From: Sphingosinithalassobacter sp. CS137
GTDB lineage: Bacteria > Pseudomonadota > Alphaproteobacteria > Sphingomonadales > Sphingomonadaceae
Assembly: GCF_014334115.1 (NCBI RefSeq)
Contig: NZ_CP060494.1
Span: 2,386,501 to 2,450,500 of the forward strand
Direction: 5' to 3'
DNA length: 64,000 nucleotides
The notes under the pieces were generated by a model. That model worked only from the letters and a program-made list of their open reading frames with translations. It was not told the origin of the DNA and made no database searches. The position numbers were made by a program, and so were the translations under genes. Below are positions 44,548 through 54,340 of this stretch, one piece after another. Numbering within the stretch: the first letter of the stretch is position 1; every line of letters starts with the position of its first letter.

Positions 44548-47292
44548 ATGACCATGCGTATGTTGATCGACGCACGCCACCGGGAAGAGACCCGCGTGGC
44601 GGTCGTCAAGGGAAACCGGATCGAGGAGTTTGATTTCGAATCTGCCGAGCGCAAGCAGCTCAAGGGCAATATCTATCTCGCCAAGGTGACACGAGTCGAA
44701 CCGTCGCTGCAGGCGGCGTTCGTCGATTACGGCGGCAATCGCCACGGCTTTCTGGCGTTCAGCGAAATCCACCCCGATTATTATCAGATTCCGAAGGAGG
44801 ATCGCGACGCGCTGCTCGCCGAAGAAGCCGAGCATGCCGCCGAGGAAGCCGCGCTCCGCGCCGAGGAAGAGGCCGATGAGGACGCCGCCGCCGATGGTGA
44901 CGTCGAAGTGGTCGAGCGGCGTTCGGACGACGATGAAGGCGAGGATGCCGAAACCGGCGACGAGGAGTCGCCGCGGCGCAAGCGGCGTGGCGGCAATGGC
45001 GAGGACAGCCCGGCCGAGGCGCTTCGCCAGCGTCGCATGAGCCTGCGCAAGCGCTACAAGATCCAGGACGTGATCCGCCGCCGCCAGGTGCTGCTCGTCC
45101 AGGTCGTCAAGGAAGAGCGCGGCAACAAGGGCGCGGCGCTCACCACCTATCTGAGCCTCGCCGGCCGCTATTGCGTGCTGATGCCCAACACCGCGCACGG
45201 CGGCGGCATCTCGCGCAAGATCTCCAATGCCGGTGACCGCAAGCGTCTGAAGTCGATCATGGCGGACCTCAAGCTGCCGCCGACGATGGGCTGCATCGTC
45301 CGCACCGCCGGCCTCCAGCGCACCAAAACCGAGATCAAGCGCGACTTCGACTATCTCGCCCGGCTGTGGGACGAGATCCGCGAGGCCACGCTCAAGTCGA
45401 CCGCGCCGGCGCTGGTCTATGGCGACAGCGACCTCATCAAGCGCGCGATCCGCGACATCTATAATCGCGACATCGACGAAGTGATCGTCGAGGGCGAGGA
45501 GGGCTATCGCCAGGCCAAGGACTTCATGAAGCTCCTGATGCCGAGCCACGCGCGCAAGGTGAAGCAATATGCCGATGCGGTGCCGCTGTATCAGCGCCAC
45601 CATGTCGAGGATCAGCTGGCGGCGATGTACCATCCGGTCGTCCAGCTGAAATCGGGCGGCTATCTGGTCATCAACCCGACCGAGGCACTGGTGTCGATCG
45701 ACATCAACTCGGGCCGCTCGACGCGCGAGCACAACATCGAGCAGACCGCGACTCAGACCAACCTCGAAGCAGCGCAGGAAATCGCACGCCAGCTCCGCCT
45801 GCGCGACATGGCGGGCCTCGTCGTCATCGACTTCATCGACATGGATCATTCGTCCAACGTCCGGAAGGTCGAGAAGGCGATGAAGGAGGCGCTGAAGAAC
45901 GATCGCGCCCGCATCCAGGTCGGCCGCATCTCCGCTTTCGGGCTGATGGAGATGAGCCGCCAGCGGCTGCGCACCGGCGTGCTCGAAGCGTCGACCGTCC
46001 AGTGCCCGCATTGCGAGGGCACCGGGCTGGTGCGTACCGCTTCGTCGGCGGGTCTGTCCGCGCTGCGCCTGATCGAGGACGAGGCGGCGCGTGGCCGCGG
46101 TTCGCAGCTCACGTTGCGTTGCAGCCAGGAAGCCGCCTTCTATGTGCTCAACAAGAAGCGCGCCGACATTGCCGAGATCGAGGACCGCTATGGCGTCTCG
46201 GTCGAAGTCGCGTCGGACGGCGAGCTCGAAGGCGCGCGCATGTCGGTCGAGGCCTCCGGCCCGCCGCCGGCCCACGCGCCACGGATCGAGCCGCTGATCG
46301 AAGAGCCCGAGGACGATCTGCCGGAAGAGATCGAGGACGAGGAAGACGAGGTCGAAGCCGAGGCCGACGCCGAAGCCGAGCCGCGCGAGCGCAACCGCCA
46401 AGAGGGACGCGAGGCGGAAGGCGAGGGCGAAGGCGGGCGCAAGCGCCGCCGCCGCCGCCGTGGGCGCCGTGGGCGCGGTCGCGACGAGGATCGGGAAGAG
46501 CAGTCCGGCGAGGAGCGGGACGAATCCGCGACCGATGAAGAGGAAGCTACCGGATCGGAGGAGTCCGAGACGAGCCAAGGCGAGGGCGCGCAGGAAGATC
46601 GCGACGAAGGCGAGGGAGGCCGCAAGCGCCGCCGTCGCGGTCGGCGCGGTGGCCGTCGCGGCACGCCGGTCGCTGAAGAGGCTGGCGCGCAGGCGGCTGA
46701 CGCCGTCGAACCGGAGGAGACGAGCACCGAGACTCCGGTGAGCGACGTCGCCGAGATCGGCGAAGCCGGGCAGCCTGCACCGGTCGAAGCCGCCGAGCCG
46801 GCGGCTCCGGCCGAGGAGGCGCCCAAGCCGCGGCGTCGCCCGCGCGCCCGCAAGGCCGACGCCCCCTCCGAGGCTGCCGCGCCGGCAGTCGAGGCCGCTG
46901 CGACCGAAGGCGAAGCCGCGGCGGCCGCTGCGAAGCCCAAGCGGACGCGCCGCAAGAAGGCGGCTCCCGAAGGCGATGCGGGCGAAGCGCTGGCAGCTGC
47001 CAGCGAGGCGCTCGAGGCGCTGCCCGGCCCGTCTGCCGAGGCTGAGGCGGAATCGAAGCCGCGTCGCCGCGGGGGTCGCCGCAAGGCTGCCGAAGCGGAA
47101 GTTCCGGCCGAAGATGCCCCCGCGCCCGAGCCCGTAGCGGCCGAGCCGGAGCCGGTGACCCAGGACGGGGCCTCCGATGCGCAGGAAGCCGACAACTCCG
47201 AAGCGGCTGAGCAGCAATCCGAGACCGCGGACGCGGGCGAATCCTCCGCGGGTCCGCGTCGCGGCTGGTGGCAGCGCACCTTCGGCGCATGA
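44548..47292 (+). CDS. rne: Ribonuclease E
   Basis: 914 residues from the ATG at 44548 (MTMRMLIDARHREETRVAVV). The catalytic half has the S1 domain with an acidic insert (DEDAAADGDVEVVERRSDDD at about 110-150), the 5'-sensor region, DNase-I-like metal residues around VIDFIDMDHSSN and SIDINSGRSTREHN, and the zinc link C486-P-H-C489. The C-terminal half is long, low-complexity and rich in Glu, Ala and Arg blocks (RKRRRRRRGRRGRGRDED and similar), typical of the degradosome scaffold and RNA-binding region. It initiates mRNA decay and rRNA processing. Confidence 0.96.
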   Translation: MTMRMLIDARHREETRVAVVKGNRIEEFDFESAERKQLKGNIYLAKVTRVEPSLQAAFVDYGGNRHGFLAFSEIHPDYYQIPKEDRDALLAEEAEHAAEEAALRAEEEADEDAAADGDVEVVERRSDDDEGEDAETGDEESPRRKRRGGNGEDSPAEALRQRRMSLRKRYKIQDVIRRRQVLLVQVVKEERGNKGAALTTYLSLAGRYCVLMPNTAHGGGISRKISNAGDRKRLKSIMADLKLPPTMGCIVRTAGLQRTKTEIKRDFDYLARLWDEIREATLKSTAPALVYGDSDLIKRAIRDIYNRDIDEVIVEGEEGYRQAKDFMKLLMPSHARKVKQYADAVPLYQRHHVEDQLAAMYHPVVQLKSGGYLVINPTEALVSIDINSGRSTREHNIEQTATQTNLEAAQEIARQLRLRDMAGLVVIDFIDMDHSSNVRKVEKAMKEALKNDRARIQVGRISAFGLMEMSRQRLRTGVLEASTVQCPHCEGTGLVRTASSAGLSALRLIEDEAARGRGSQLTLRCSQEAAFYVLNKKRADIAEIEDRYGVSVEVASDGELEGARMSVEASGPPPAHAPRIEPLIEEPEDDLPEEIEDEEDEVEAEADAEAEPRERNRQEGREAEGEGEGGRKRRRRRRGRRGRGRDEDREEQSGEERDESATDEEEATGSEESETSQGEGAQEDRDEGEGGRKRRRRGRRGGRRGTPVAEEAGAQAADAVEPEETSTETPVSDVAEIGEAGQPAPVEAAEPAAPAEEAPKPRRRPRARKADAPSEAAAPAVEAAATEGEAAAAAAKPKRTRRKKAAPEGDAGEALAAASEALEALPGPSAEAEAESKPRRRGGRRKAAEAEVPAEDAPAPEPVAAEPEPVTQDGASDAQEADNSEAAEQQSETADAGESSAGPRRGWWQRTFGA

Positions 47293-47302
47293 TGACTCGT
47301 GA

Positions 47303-47331
47303 CGGCGCCGCGCTTTTCCCGCGCGGCGCCG
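47303..47331. terminator. Strong GC hairpin after rne
   Basis: An 11-base-pair perfect stem (CGGCGCCGCGC with GCGCGGCGCCG) and a TTTTCCC loop, starting 10 bases after the rne stop. No T-run follows the right arm, so it may act in Rho-dependent termination or 3' end protection rather than as a classic intrinsic terminator. Confidence 0.5.
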
Positions 47332-47407
47332 CTTCACGCGACATTCAGACCGTTCGGCCGAGAAGGCCGCGCGCGCGAACGTTGCCGAGAGCGGAGTTGA
47401 AGACGAT

Positions 47408-48784
47408 ATGACAGCCATGAAGCGCTTCGTTGCCCTTCTGGCGCTGGTCTGCCTGATTGGCTTCGCTGCCCGTCCGGCCGCCGCGCAGTCGATCCTGCGC
47501 GACGCCGAAACGGAGGCGCTGTTCGCCGACATGTCCCGCCCGATCATCGAGGCGGCGGGGCTGGAGCCTGACAATGTCCGCGTCGTCCTGATCCAGGATC
47601 CCTCGATCAACGCGTTCGTGGCGGGCGGCCAGACCGTTTACATCCACAGCGGCCTTCTCGACGCCGCCACCAACGTCAACGAAGTCCAGGGCGTCATCGC
47701 GCACGAGCTGGGCCATATCGTCGCCGGCCATGTGCCGCTGCGCAACAGCGGCGGGGCCGGCGCGATCTCGATCCTTTCGATGGTGCTGGGGGTCGTCGCC
47801 GTCGCGGCGGGCGCGCCCGAAGCCGGCACCGGAATTCTGATGGCGGGCAGTCGCGCCGCGATCGGCAAGTATCTCGCCTATTCGCGCAGCCAGGAAGCGA
47901 CCGCCGACGCTGCGGGAGTGCGCTTCCTCAACACCGCGGGCGTCAACGGCCGCGGGATGCTGGAGTTCTTCAAGAAGCTCCAGAACCTCGAATATCGCCT
48001 CGCGGTGCCGCAGGAGGACAGCTACGAGCGCAGCCATCCGCTCAGCGGCGAGCGGATTTCCGCGCTGACCGCCGATCTGGAGGGCGCGCCGAGCTGGAAC
48101 CGGGCGACCGATCCCGAGCTCGAGCAGCGGTTTCAGCGTGTCCAGGCCAAGCTGCGCGGCTATGTGAACGATCCGCAGGCGACGCTGCGGCTCTATCCGA
48201 CCAGCAACCAGTCGATCCCGGCGCATTATGCGCGCGCCTATGCCTATCACAAGTCCGGCTATCCCAGCCAGGCTGCGGCCGAAGCGGCGGCGTTGGTACA
48301 GGCGGCTCCGGACGACGCATATTTTCTCGAGCTGGAGGGGCAGATCCTGCTCGAATCCGGCCATGCCGAGGAAGCGCTCGAGCCGCTCCGAATCGCTGTC
48401 GAGAAGACCAGCTATCAGCCGCTGATCGCCACGCTGTTCGGTCATGCGCTGATCGCGACCGAGGACCCGGCGAACCTGCGCGAGGCAGAGCGGGTGCTGC
48501 GCCAGGCAGTCGCCCGCGACCGCGAGAATCCCTCGGCCTGGTATAATCTCGCCATCGTCTACGAACGCACCGGGGACCGCGCGCGTACCGCGCTTGCGAT
48601 GGCCGAGCGCGCCAGCCTGATCGGCGACTCCGCCGTTGCGGCGGCGAGCGCACGCACGGCAATGGCGGGGCTCGAGGAAGGGTCGCCTGACTGGATCCGC
48701 GCGCAGGACGTTCTGATGGTTTCGCGCAACGCACTGCAAGAGGAACGCGGCGACCGCAGTCGCACGCCGGAGGACCTGCAATGA
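47408..48784 (+). CDS. Periplasmic M48 metalloprotease with TPR repeats (BepA-like)
   Basis: 458 residues. Signal peptide through ARPAAAQ; the zinc motif HELGH at 99-103 and the third ligand E163 (SRSQEATADAAG). The C-terminal half contains tetratricopeptide-like helices (about 270-440, e.g. AHYARAYAYHKSGYPSQAAAEA and NPSAWYNLAIVYERTGD). BepA-type proteins maintain outer-membrane assembly (LptD/BAM quality control). The start may be 47408 or the ATG three codons on. The DsbA-like gene overlaps the stop by four bases, which fits shared envelope-folding work. Confidence 0.92.
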   Translation: MTAMKRFVALLALVCLIGFAARPAAAQSILRDAETEALFADMSRPIIEAAGLEPDNVRVVLIQDPSINAFVAGGQTVYIHSGLLDAATNVNEVQGVIAHELGHIVAGHVPLRNSGGAGAISILSMVLGVVAVAAGAPEAGTGILMAGSRAAIGKYLAYSRSQEATADAAGVRFLNTAGVNGRGMLEFFKKLQNLEYRLAVPQEDSYERSHPLSGERISALTADLEGAPSWNRATDPELEQRFQRVQAKLRGYVNDPQATLRLYPTSNQSIPAHYARAYAYHKSGYPSQAAAEAAALVQAAPDDAYFLELEGQILLESGHAEEALEPLRIAVEKTSYQPLIATLFGHALIATEDPANLREAERVLRQAVARDRENPSAWYNLAIVYERTGDRARTALAMAERASLIGDSAVAAASARTAMAGLEEGSPDWIRAQDVLMVSRNALQEERGDRSRTPEDLQ

Positions 48785-49527
48785 TCGAGCGACTCACGCG
48801 CAGTCCCTGGTTGTTCGCGGCTTCGTTCGTGCTCGCGGCGGTCCTAGGCGCGGGCATTTTCGCGGCGGCGCAGGCAGTGGTTCCGGCCGGGGGCGCCAAT
48901 GCCGATCGGGCACGGATCGAGTTGGTGGTTCGCGATTATCTGCTCGAGAATCCGGAAATCCTTCCCGAAGCGATGGAGCGGCTGCGCGAGCGCGAGACCG
49001 CCGGCGCCGTGGAGGCGAACCGGAACGCGATCGTCGATCCCTATCCCGGCGCGTGGGCGGGGAACCCCGACGGCGACGTCACCGTCGCGGTCTATATGGA
49101 TTATGCATGCGGCTTCTGCCGCGCGAGTCTGCCCGCGATCGAGGAACTGCTGACGAAGGACCGCAACGTTCGCGTGGTCTATCGCGAATTTCCGATCCTG
49201 AGCGAACAGAGCGTCACCGCCGCCCGCTGGGCGCTCGCCGCGGCCGAGCAGGGCAAATATTCCAGCTTCCACGACGCGCTGTTCGCGCAAGGCCAGCTCA
49301 GCGAGGCGTCGATCCGCCGCGCCGCGGCGACGGCTGGCCTGAACATCGAGAAGGTGCGCGAGACCGTCGGCACACAGCGCGTCCAGCGCGAACTGGCGAC
49401 CAACCACACCACTGCCCAGGCGCTCGGCATCAGCGGCACCCCCGCCTGGGTGATCGGCGATCGCGTGCTCCCCGGCGCCGTCTCCTATCGCCAACTCGCC
49501 GACGCGGTAGCCGCTGCCCGCCGCTGA
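48781..49527 (+). CDS. DsbA family thiol:disulfide oxidoreductase
   Basis: 248 residues. An N-terminal signal or anchor helix (WLFAASFVLAAVLGAGIFAA), a helical spacer (ENPEILPEAMERLRERE) as in the Com1/BdbD-like subgroup, and a thioredoxin fold with the redox motif C110-G-F-C113 and the cis-proline loop GISGTPAWVIGD. It likely oxidises or shuffles disulfides in the periplasm. It is translationally coupled to the M48 protease. Confidence 0.92.
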   Translation: MIERLTRSPWLFAASFVLAAVLGAGIFAAAQAVVPAGGANADRARIELVVRDYLLENPEILPEAMERLRERETAGAVEANRNAIVDPYPGAWAGNPDGDVTVAVYMDYACGFCRASLPAIEELLTKDRNVRVVYREFPILSEQSVTAARWALAAAEQGKYSSFHDALFAQGQLSEASIRRAAATAGLNIEKVRETVGTQRVQRELATNHTTAQALGISGTPAWVIGDRVLPGAVSYRQLADAVAAARR

Positions 49528-49588
49528 GCGCCGCGCCGTCTATAAGTCCTTCAGGGGAGCGCACAGGGACGCTCCGATTGGAGGAATC

Positions 49589-50425
49589 ATGGCGCCGGGA
49601 GTTTTCATCGAACCGGATCCCGAGCTGGCGGAGCTTGCGGATCCCAACAGCAAGCTGGGAATCGAGATCTTCAGCGGCCATCGTGCCTGGCTGAAGAGTG
49701 ATCTTGTCGCCGGTCGCAATCGCTTCTTCGATTCCATCGCAGAGCGTCTGCACGCGACCAAGCTGACCTATGAGGATCAGTGCACCGCGCTTTATTATTT
49801 CGACCTCGTCCGAACGCTGCGCGACCTGGCTGGCGAATTCGACCGCGTTGTCGAGGTCGGCGTCTATATGGGTGGCGCTTCCGCCGTTTTCGGCGGCTGC
49901 ATCGAGCGGTTCGATTTCGATCTCGACCTCGTCGATATCAATGCGCGTTTCCTGCTCTTCTCCTACGAGCGTATCCGCCGCGCATTCCCGGAATCGGCGC
50001 ATCGCGTTCGCCTCTTCCACGGCGACGTTCCTTCCTATGTGAAAAATGTTCTGACGGTGGAGAATCCCGGCAAGTGCATCGTCCATCACGATGGCGCGCA
50101 TGATTTCAACCAGGTGGTGAAGGACCTTTCGGCGCTTTCCTTCGTCCGCGAAAAGCTTCACGCGATCATTGCCCAGGACACCCACCTGCGCGGCACGATC
50201 AAGCACATGAACTTCGTAGACATGGCGCTCTATGCCGTCTTCGGCACCGAACTCGCCTATGCGCCGATCGGCACCAGCTACGAGGCGGGGGACGGCCGCA
50301 CGCAGCCAAATGAGTATCAGGGCAATTACTTCCTCCCCGGCGTGCCGGAGGGAATCGTTCTGCCGATCGCCGCCAATGCGTTTCGCTATCCCCATCCGTC
50401 GATGACGCTCGACGCCTTTCTCTGA
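49589..50425 (+). CDS. Putative class I methyltransferase-like protein, uncharacterised
   Basis: 278 residues with a good ribosome site (GGAGG, seven bases before the ATG). The segment FDRVVEVGVYMGGASAVF (84-101) followed by LDLVDINARFLLFSYERIRRAF and IVHHDGAHDFNQVVKDLSAL looks like a Rossmann methyltransferase of the TylF/CmcI (Methyltransf_24-like) kind, with E89 in the strand-1 motif and D/E at the end of strand 2. The family is not certain. No signal peptide. It stands alone between dsbA and the ABC exporter genes. Confidence 0.6.
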   Translation: MAPGVFIEPDPELAELADPNSKLGIEIFSGHRAWLKSDLVAGRNRFFDSIAERLHATKLTYEDQCTALYYFDLVRTLRDLAGEFDRVVEVGVYMGGASAVFGGCIERFDFDLDLVDINARFLLFSYERIRRAFPESAHRVRLFHGDVPSYVKNVLTVENPGKCIVHHDGAHDFNQVVKDLSALSFVREKLHAIIAQDTHLRGTIKHMNFVDMALYAVFGTELAYAPIGTSYEAGDGRTQPNEYQGNYFLPGVPEGIVLPIAANAFRYPHPSMTLDAFL

Positions 50426-50518
50426 ATGCCAAGGGCGGCCGCCGTTACGGTGTGCCGCCCGCCACCCATTGCCGCGCGGCTTCGCGCCTCCCATCTAGCC
50501 TCCGTAGAAGGGGGCTTC

Positions 50519-51438
<920 letters not shown>

Positions 51439-51439
<1 letters not shown>

Positions 51440-52209
51440 TGCACGGGTTCAACGCACAGGGCGTCTGGTCGATCTATCGCTTCGAAATGGCGCGCGCGCT
51501 GCGCACGCTGTGGCAGAGCCTGGCCGCGCCGGTGATCACCACGTCGCTCTACTTCGTCGTGTTCGGCGGCGCGCTCGGCAGCCGGATCGAGAATGTCGAC
51601 GGCGTGAACTACGGTGCCTTCATCGTTCCGGGGCTCATCATGCTGTCGCTCTTGCAGCAGAGCATCTCGAACGCCTCGATCGGCATCTACTTCCCCAAAT
51701 TCACCGGCACCGTCTACGAGCTGCTGTCGGCGCCGATCTCGGCGATGGAGATGGTGCTCGGCTATGTCGGCGCCGCCGCCACCAAATCGATCGTGATCGG
51801 CCTGATCATCCTGGTCACGGCCAGCTTCTTCGTCGACCTCGATATCCGCCACCCGTTCGCGATGGCGGCGTTCCTGATCCTCACCAGCCTGGCGTTCAGC
51901 CTGTTCGGATTCATCATCGGCATCTGGGCAAAGGGCTTCGAGCAGCTCAATTTCGTGCCGGTGCTGCTGGTGACGCCGCTCACCTTCCTCGGCGGTGCCT
52001 TTTATTCGATCGACATGCTGCCCGAGCCGTGGCGCACGGTGAGCCTGTTCAACCCGGTGGTCTATCTGGTGAGCGGCTTCCGCTGGAGCTTCTTCGGGGA
52101 GGGCGATGTCGATATCTGGGTGAGCCTGGGCTTCACCGGCGGCTTCCTCGCGCTGTGCCTGTTCATCGTGTGGCTGATCTTCAGGACGGGCTGGCGGCTG
52201 AAGAGCTGA
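51439..52209 (+). CDS. ABC-2 type exporter permease
   Basis: 256 residues, six hydrophobic helices with the ABC-2 signature region in the second half ([44 protein letters not shown]). The pair matches YadG/YadH-type exporters. It is translationally coupled to its ATPase. Its end overlaps the broken CPBP gene on the other strand by 29 bases. Confidence 0.94.
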
Positions 52210-52953
52210 GCCGCCGACGACGCATCAGCAGCGCGGGCTGGAGCACCAGTCCGTTCAGATCGATCAGCACATGGAGCAGGATCGGCAGCAACAGGCTGCC
52301 GGTGACGAGGTAGATCAGCACGAAGACCAGCCCCATCACGCTGGTGCCGATCACGCCGGCGGCGCCCTGATAGAGATGCATCAGCCCGAACACGAGCGCG
52401 GCGGCGACGAACGCGAGCACCGCGCCGCCACCCGCGAGCACGATGAGCAGCGGCAGATAGAGGCGGAAGAACAGCTCCTCGGTGATCCCCGCGTTGACCG
52501 AGAGCAGCGCGCCATAGGGCAGCTCGGCGCGGTTGCGCGGCAGCAGCGCGCCGATGTCGCCCAGGACGCGCATCTCCACGCCCTCCTTCGGCGGGCGCAG
52601 CAAGGCGAGCGCACTGACGAGGATCAGCGCCCGACCAGTCCGAAGAGCATGCCGGTGATGAGGCCGCGAACGTCGTCCAACTCGCCCAACAGGGCAGTCG
52701 CGGGCAGGAACTCGACGGGAAAGGCGACGATCTCGCCCAGCCGACCCAGCAGCGCGAGCCCGAGAAGCGCGCCACCGCCGAACAGCAGCATCGCCTGAAC
52801 GACCCAGCGCCCGAAGATGCGCTTGCGCTCGCGCGTGTCGTCGATCGTCTTGAACCGCGCATAGGAGCGCGCATCGAAAATGGTGAAGACCGCCAGTACG
52901 ACGAGCGTGACCGCGAGCAGCAGCTGCGCCGCGGTGGCGGTCTCCAGGATCAC
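52181..52953 (-). pseudogene. CPBP family intramembrane metalloprotease, single-base frameshift
   Basis: The GTG at 52953 overlaps the glpX stop by four bases (GTGA). The first half reads ILETATAAQLLLAVTLVVLAVF ... GLITGMLFGLVGR and stops at 52624; the rest continues in another frame from ALILVSALALLRPPKEG to 52181. The second half holds all CPBP protease motifs: EELFFR, FGLMH and HVLID. One extra G in the GTCGGGCGCTG run near 52626-52634 would restore a single open frame. Either a recent inactivation or a homopolymer sequencing error. Confidence 0.8.
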
Positions 52954-53915
52954 AGCCGGTGTTCGCCCTTCACCCAGCGGACCGTGCCCGAGCTTGCGCG
53001 CATCACCACGCTTTCGGTGTGCATCTTGCGGCCGTAGCGCTTCACTCCGTCGAGCAGCGAACCGTCGGTCACGCCGGTCGCGGCGAAGATGCAGTCGCCC
53101 TTCGCGAGATCGGTGAGCGTATAGATGCGATCGAGATCCTCGATCCCCCATTTGGCGGCGCGGCTGCGCTCGTCATCGTTGCGGAAGACGAGGCGCCCCT
53201 GGAACTGGCCGCCGACGCAGCGCAGCGCCGCCGCCGCCAGCACGCCCTCCGGCGCGCCGCCCTGGCCCATATAGACGTCGACCGTCGTCTCGGGGTCGGT
53301 CGTCGCGATCACGCCTGCGACATCGCCGTCGGGGATCAGCATGATGCCGCAGCCGCAGCTACGCAGCTCGGCGATCAGCTTCTCGTGGCGCGGCCGGTCG
53401 AGCACGCAGGCGATGATCTCGTTGGGGGCACAGCCCTTCGCCTTGGCGATCGCCTGGATATTCTCGGTCGGGCTCTTGGCGAGGTCGATCACGCCTTCGG
53501 GATAGCCGGGGCCGACCGCCAGCTTGTCCATATAGACGTCAGGCGCATTGAGCAGGCAGCCCTCCTCGGCGATCGCCAGCACCGCCAGCGCGTTGGGACC
53601 GGCCTTGGCCGTAATCGTCGTGCCTTCCAGCGGATCGAGCGCGATATCGATCTTCGGGCCGGTGCCCTGCGCCGCGCCGACCTTCTCGCCGATATAGAGC
53701 ATCGGTGCCTCGTCGCGCTCGCCTTCGCCGATCACCACGGTGCCGTCGAAATCGAGCTGGTTCAGCGCGTCGCGCATCGCCTCCACGGCTGCCTGGTCCG
53801 CGGCCTTTTCGTCGCCGCGGCCGACCAAAGTCGAAGCGGCGATCGCCGCGGCTTCGGTGACTCGCACCATTTCGAGTACCAGGACGCGGTCGAGAACTTT
53901 GCTTGCAGTCGGCAT
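52950..53915 (-). CDS. glpX: Class II fructose-1,6-bisphosphatase
   Basis: 321 residues from the ATG at 53915 (MPTASKVLDRVLVLEMVRV). Motifs: IGEGERDEAPMLYIGEKVG, ALDPLEGTTITAKAG (metal-binding DPLEGT) and GQGGAPEGVLAAAALRC. It dephosphorylates fructose 1,6-bisphosphate in gluconeogenesis. It lies downstream of hom on the same strand across the 425-base region occupied by a small plus-strand gene. Confidence 0.97.
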   Translation of the reverse strand: MPTASKVLDRVLVLEMVRVTEAAAIAASTLVGRGDEKAADQAAVEAMRDALNQLDFDGTVVIGEGERDEAPMLYIGEKVGAAQGTGPKIDIALDPLEGTTITAKAGPNALAVLAIAEEGCLLNAPDVYMDKLAVGPGYPEGVIDLAKSPTENIQAIAKAKGCAPNEIIACVLDRPRHEKLIAELRSCGCGIMLIPDGDVAGVIATTDPETTVDVYMGQGGAPEGVLAAAALRCVGGQFQGRLVFRNDDERSRAAKWGIEDLDRIYTLTDLAKGDCIFAATGVTDGSLLDGVKRYGRKMHTESVVMRASSGTVRWVKGEHRL

Positions 53916-54062
53916 GGAATCGGGCACCCCTCGAATGTGATTGCCAAGCCGATAGGCGAGCGCCTCTGCCGGGGCAACTGAGGAGCGTCCGGGCGCGTGC
54001 CGCGGCAACTTCGTGCCTGCCCCGGCGTTGAGAAAAGCGGGGGGCGCGAAGGAGCACGCCCG

Positions 54063-54338
54063 ATGTTGTCACTTCTCCTGCTGCTGCCGATCGTTCCGAT
54101 GCAGGATGCACCGGCGCCCGAGCAAATCGACCTTCTTCGCGATGCGCAGACCTGCGCGGCAGGCGAATCCGACTGCACCGAGCGGCGTAGCCGCTTCCGA
54201 TTGCCGCTCGATCCCGCCGAGACCGAGGATCGCGTTGCGCGGGCGATGGAGCAGGAGCCGATGCGGTGTGGTCTTTCGGGCGCGCCGGTCTGCCCCAGCG
54301 ACGGCACCGTCATCATCGATACCGGTTCCGACGACTGA
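54063..54338 (+). CDS. Small secreted cysteine-containing protein, uncharacterised
   Basis: 91 residues. MLSLLLLLPIVPMQDAPAP looks like a short signal peptide. The mature part has four cysteines (QTCAAGESDCTE and RCGLSGAPVC) that could form two disulfides. AAGGAG lies about 12 bases before the ATG. It is tucked between the divergent/convergent glpX and hom genes (3 bases from the hom stop). Conserved family unknown to me. Confidence 0.6.
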   Translation: MLSLLLLLPIVPMQDAPAPEQIDLLRDAQTCAAGESDCTERRSRFRLPLDPAETEDRVARAMEQEPMRCGLSGAPVCPSDGTVIIDTGSDD

Positions 54339-54340
54339 CC

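Noticed and set aside
44380..47610. 1076-codon open frame on the minus strand opposite rne
   Set aside because: Mirror of the Glu/Arg/Ala-rich rne C-terminus; rne has all RNase E motifs, this frame has none.
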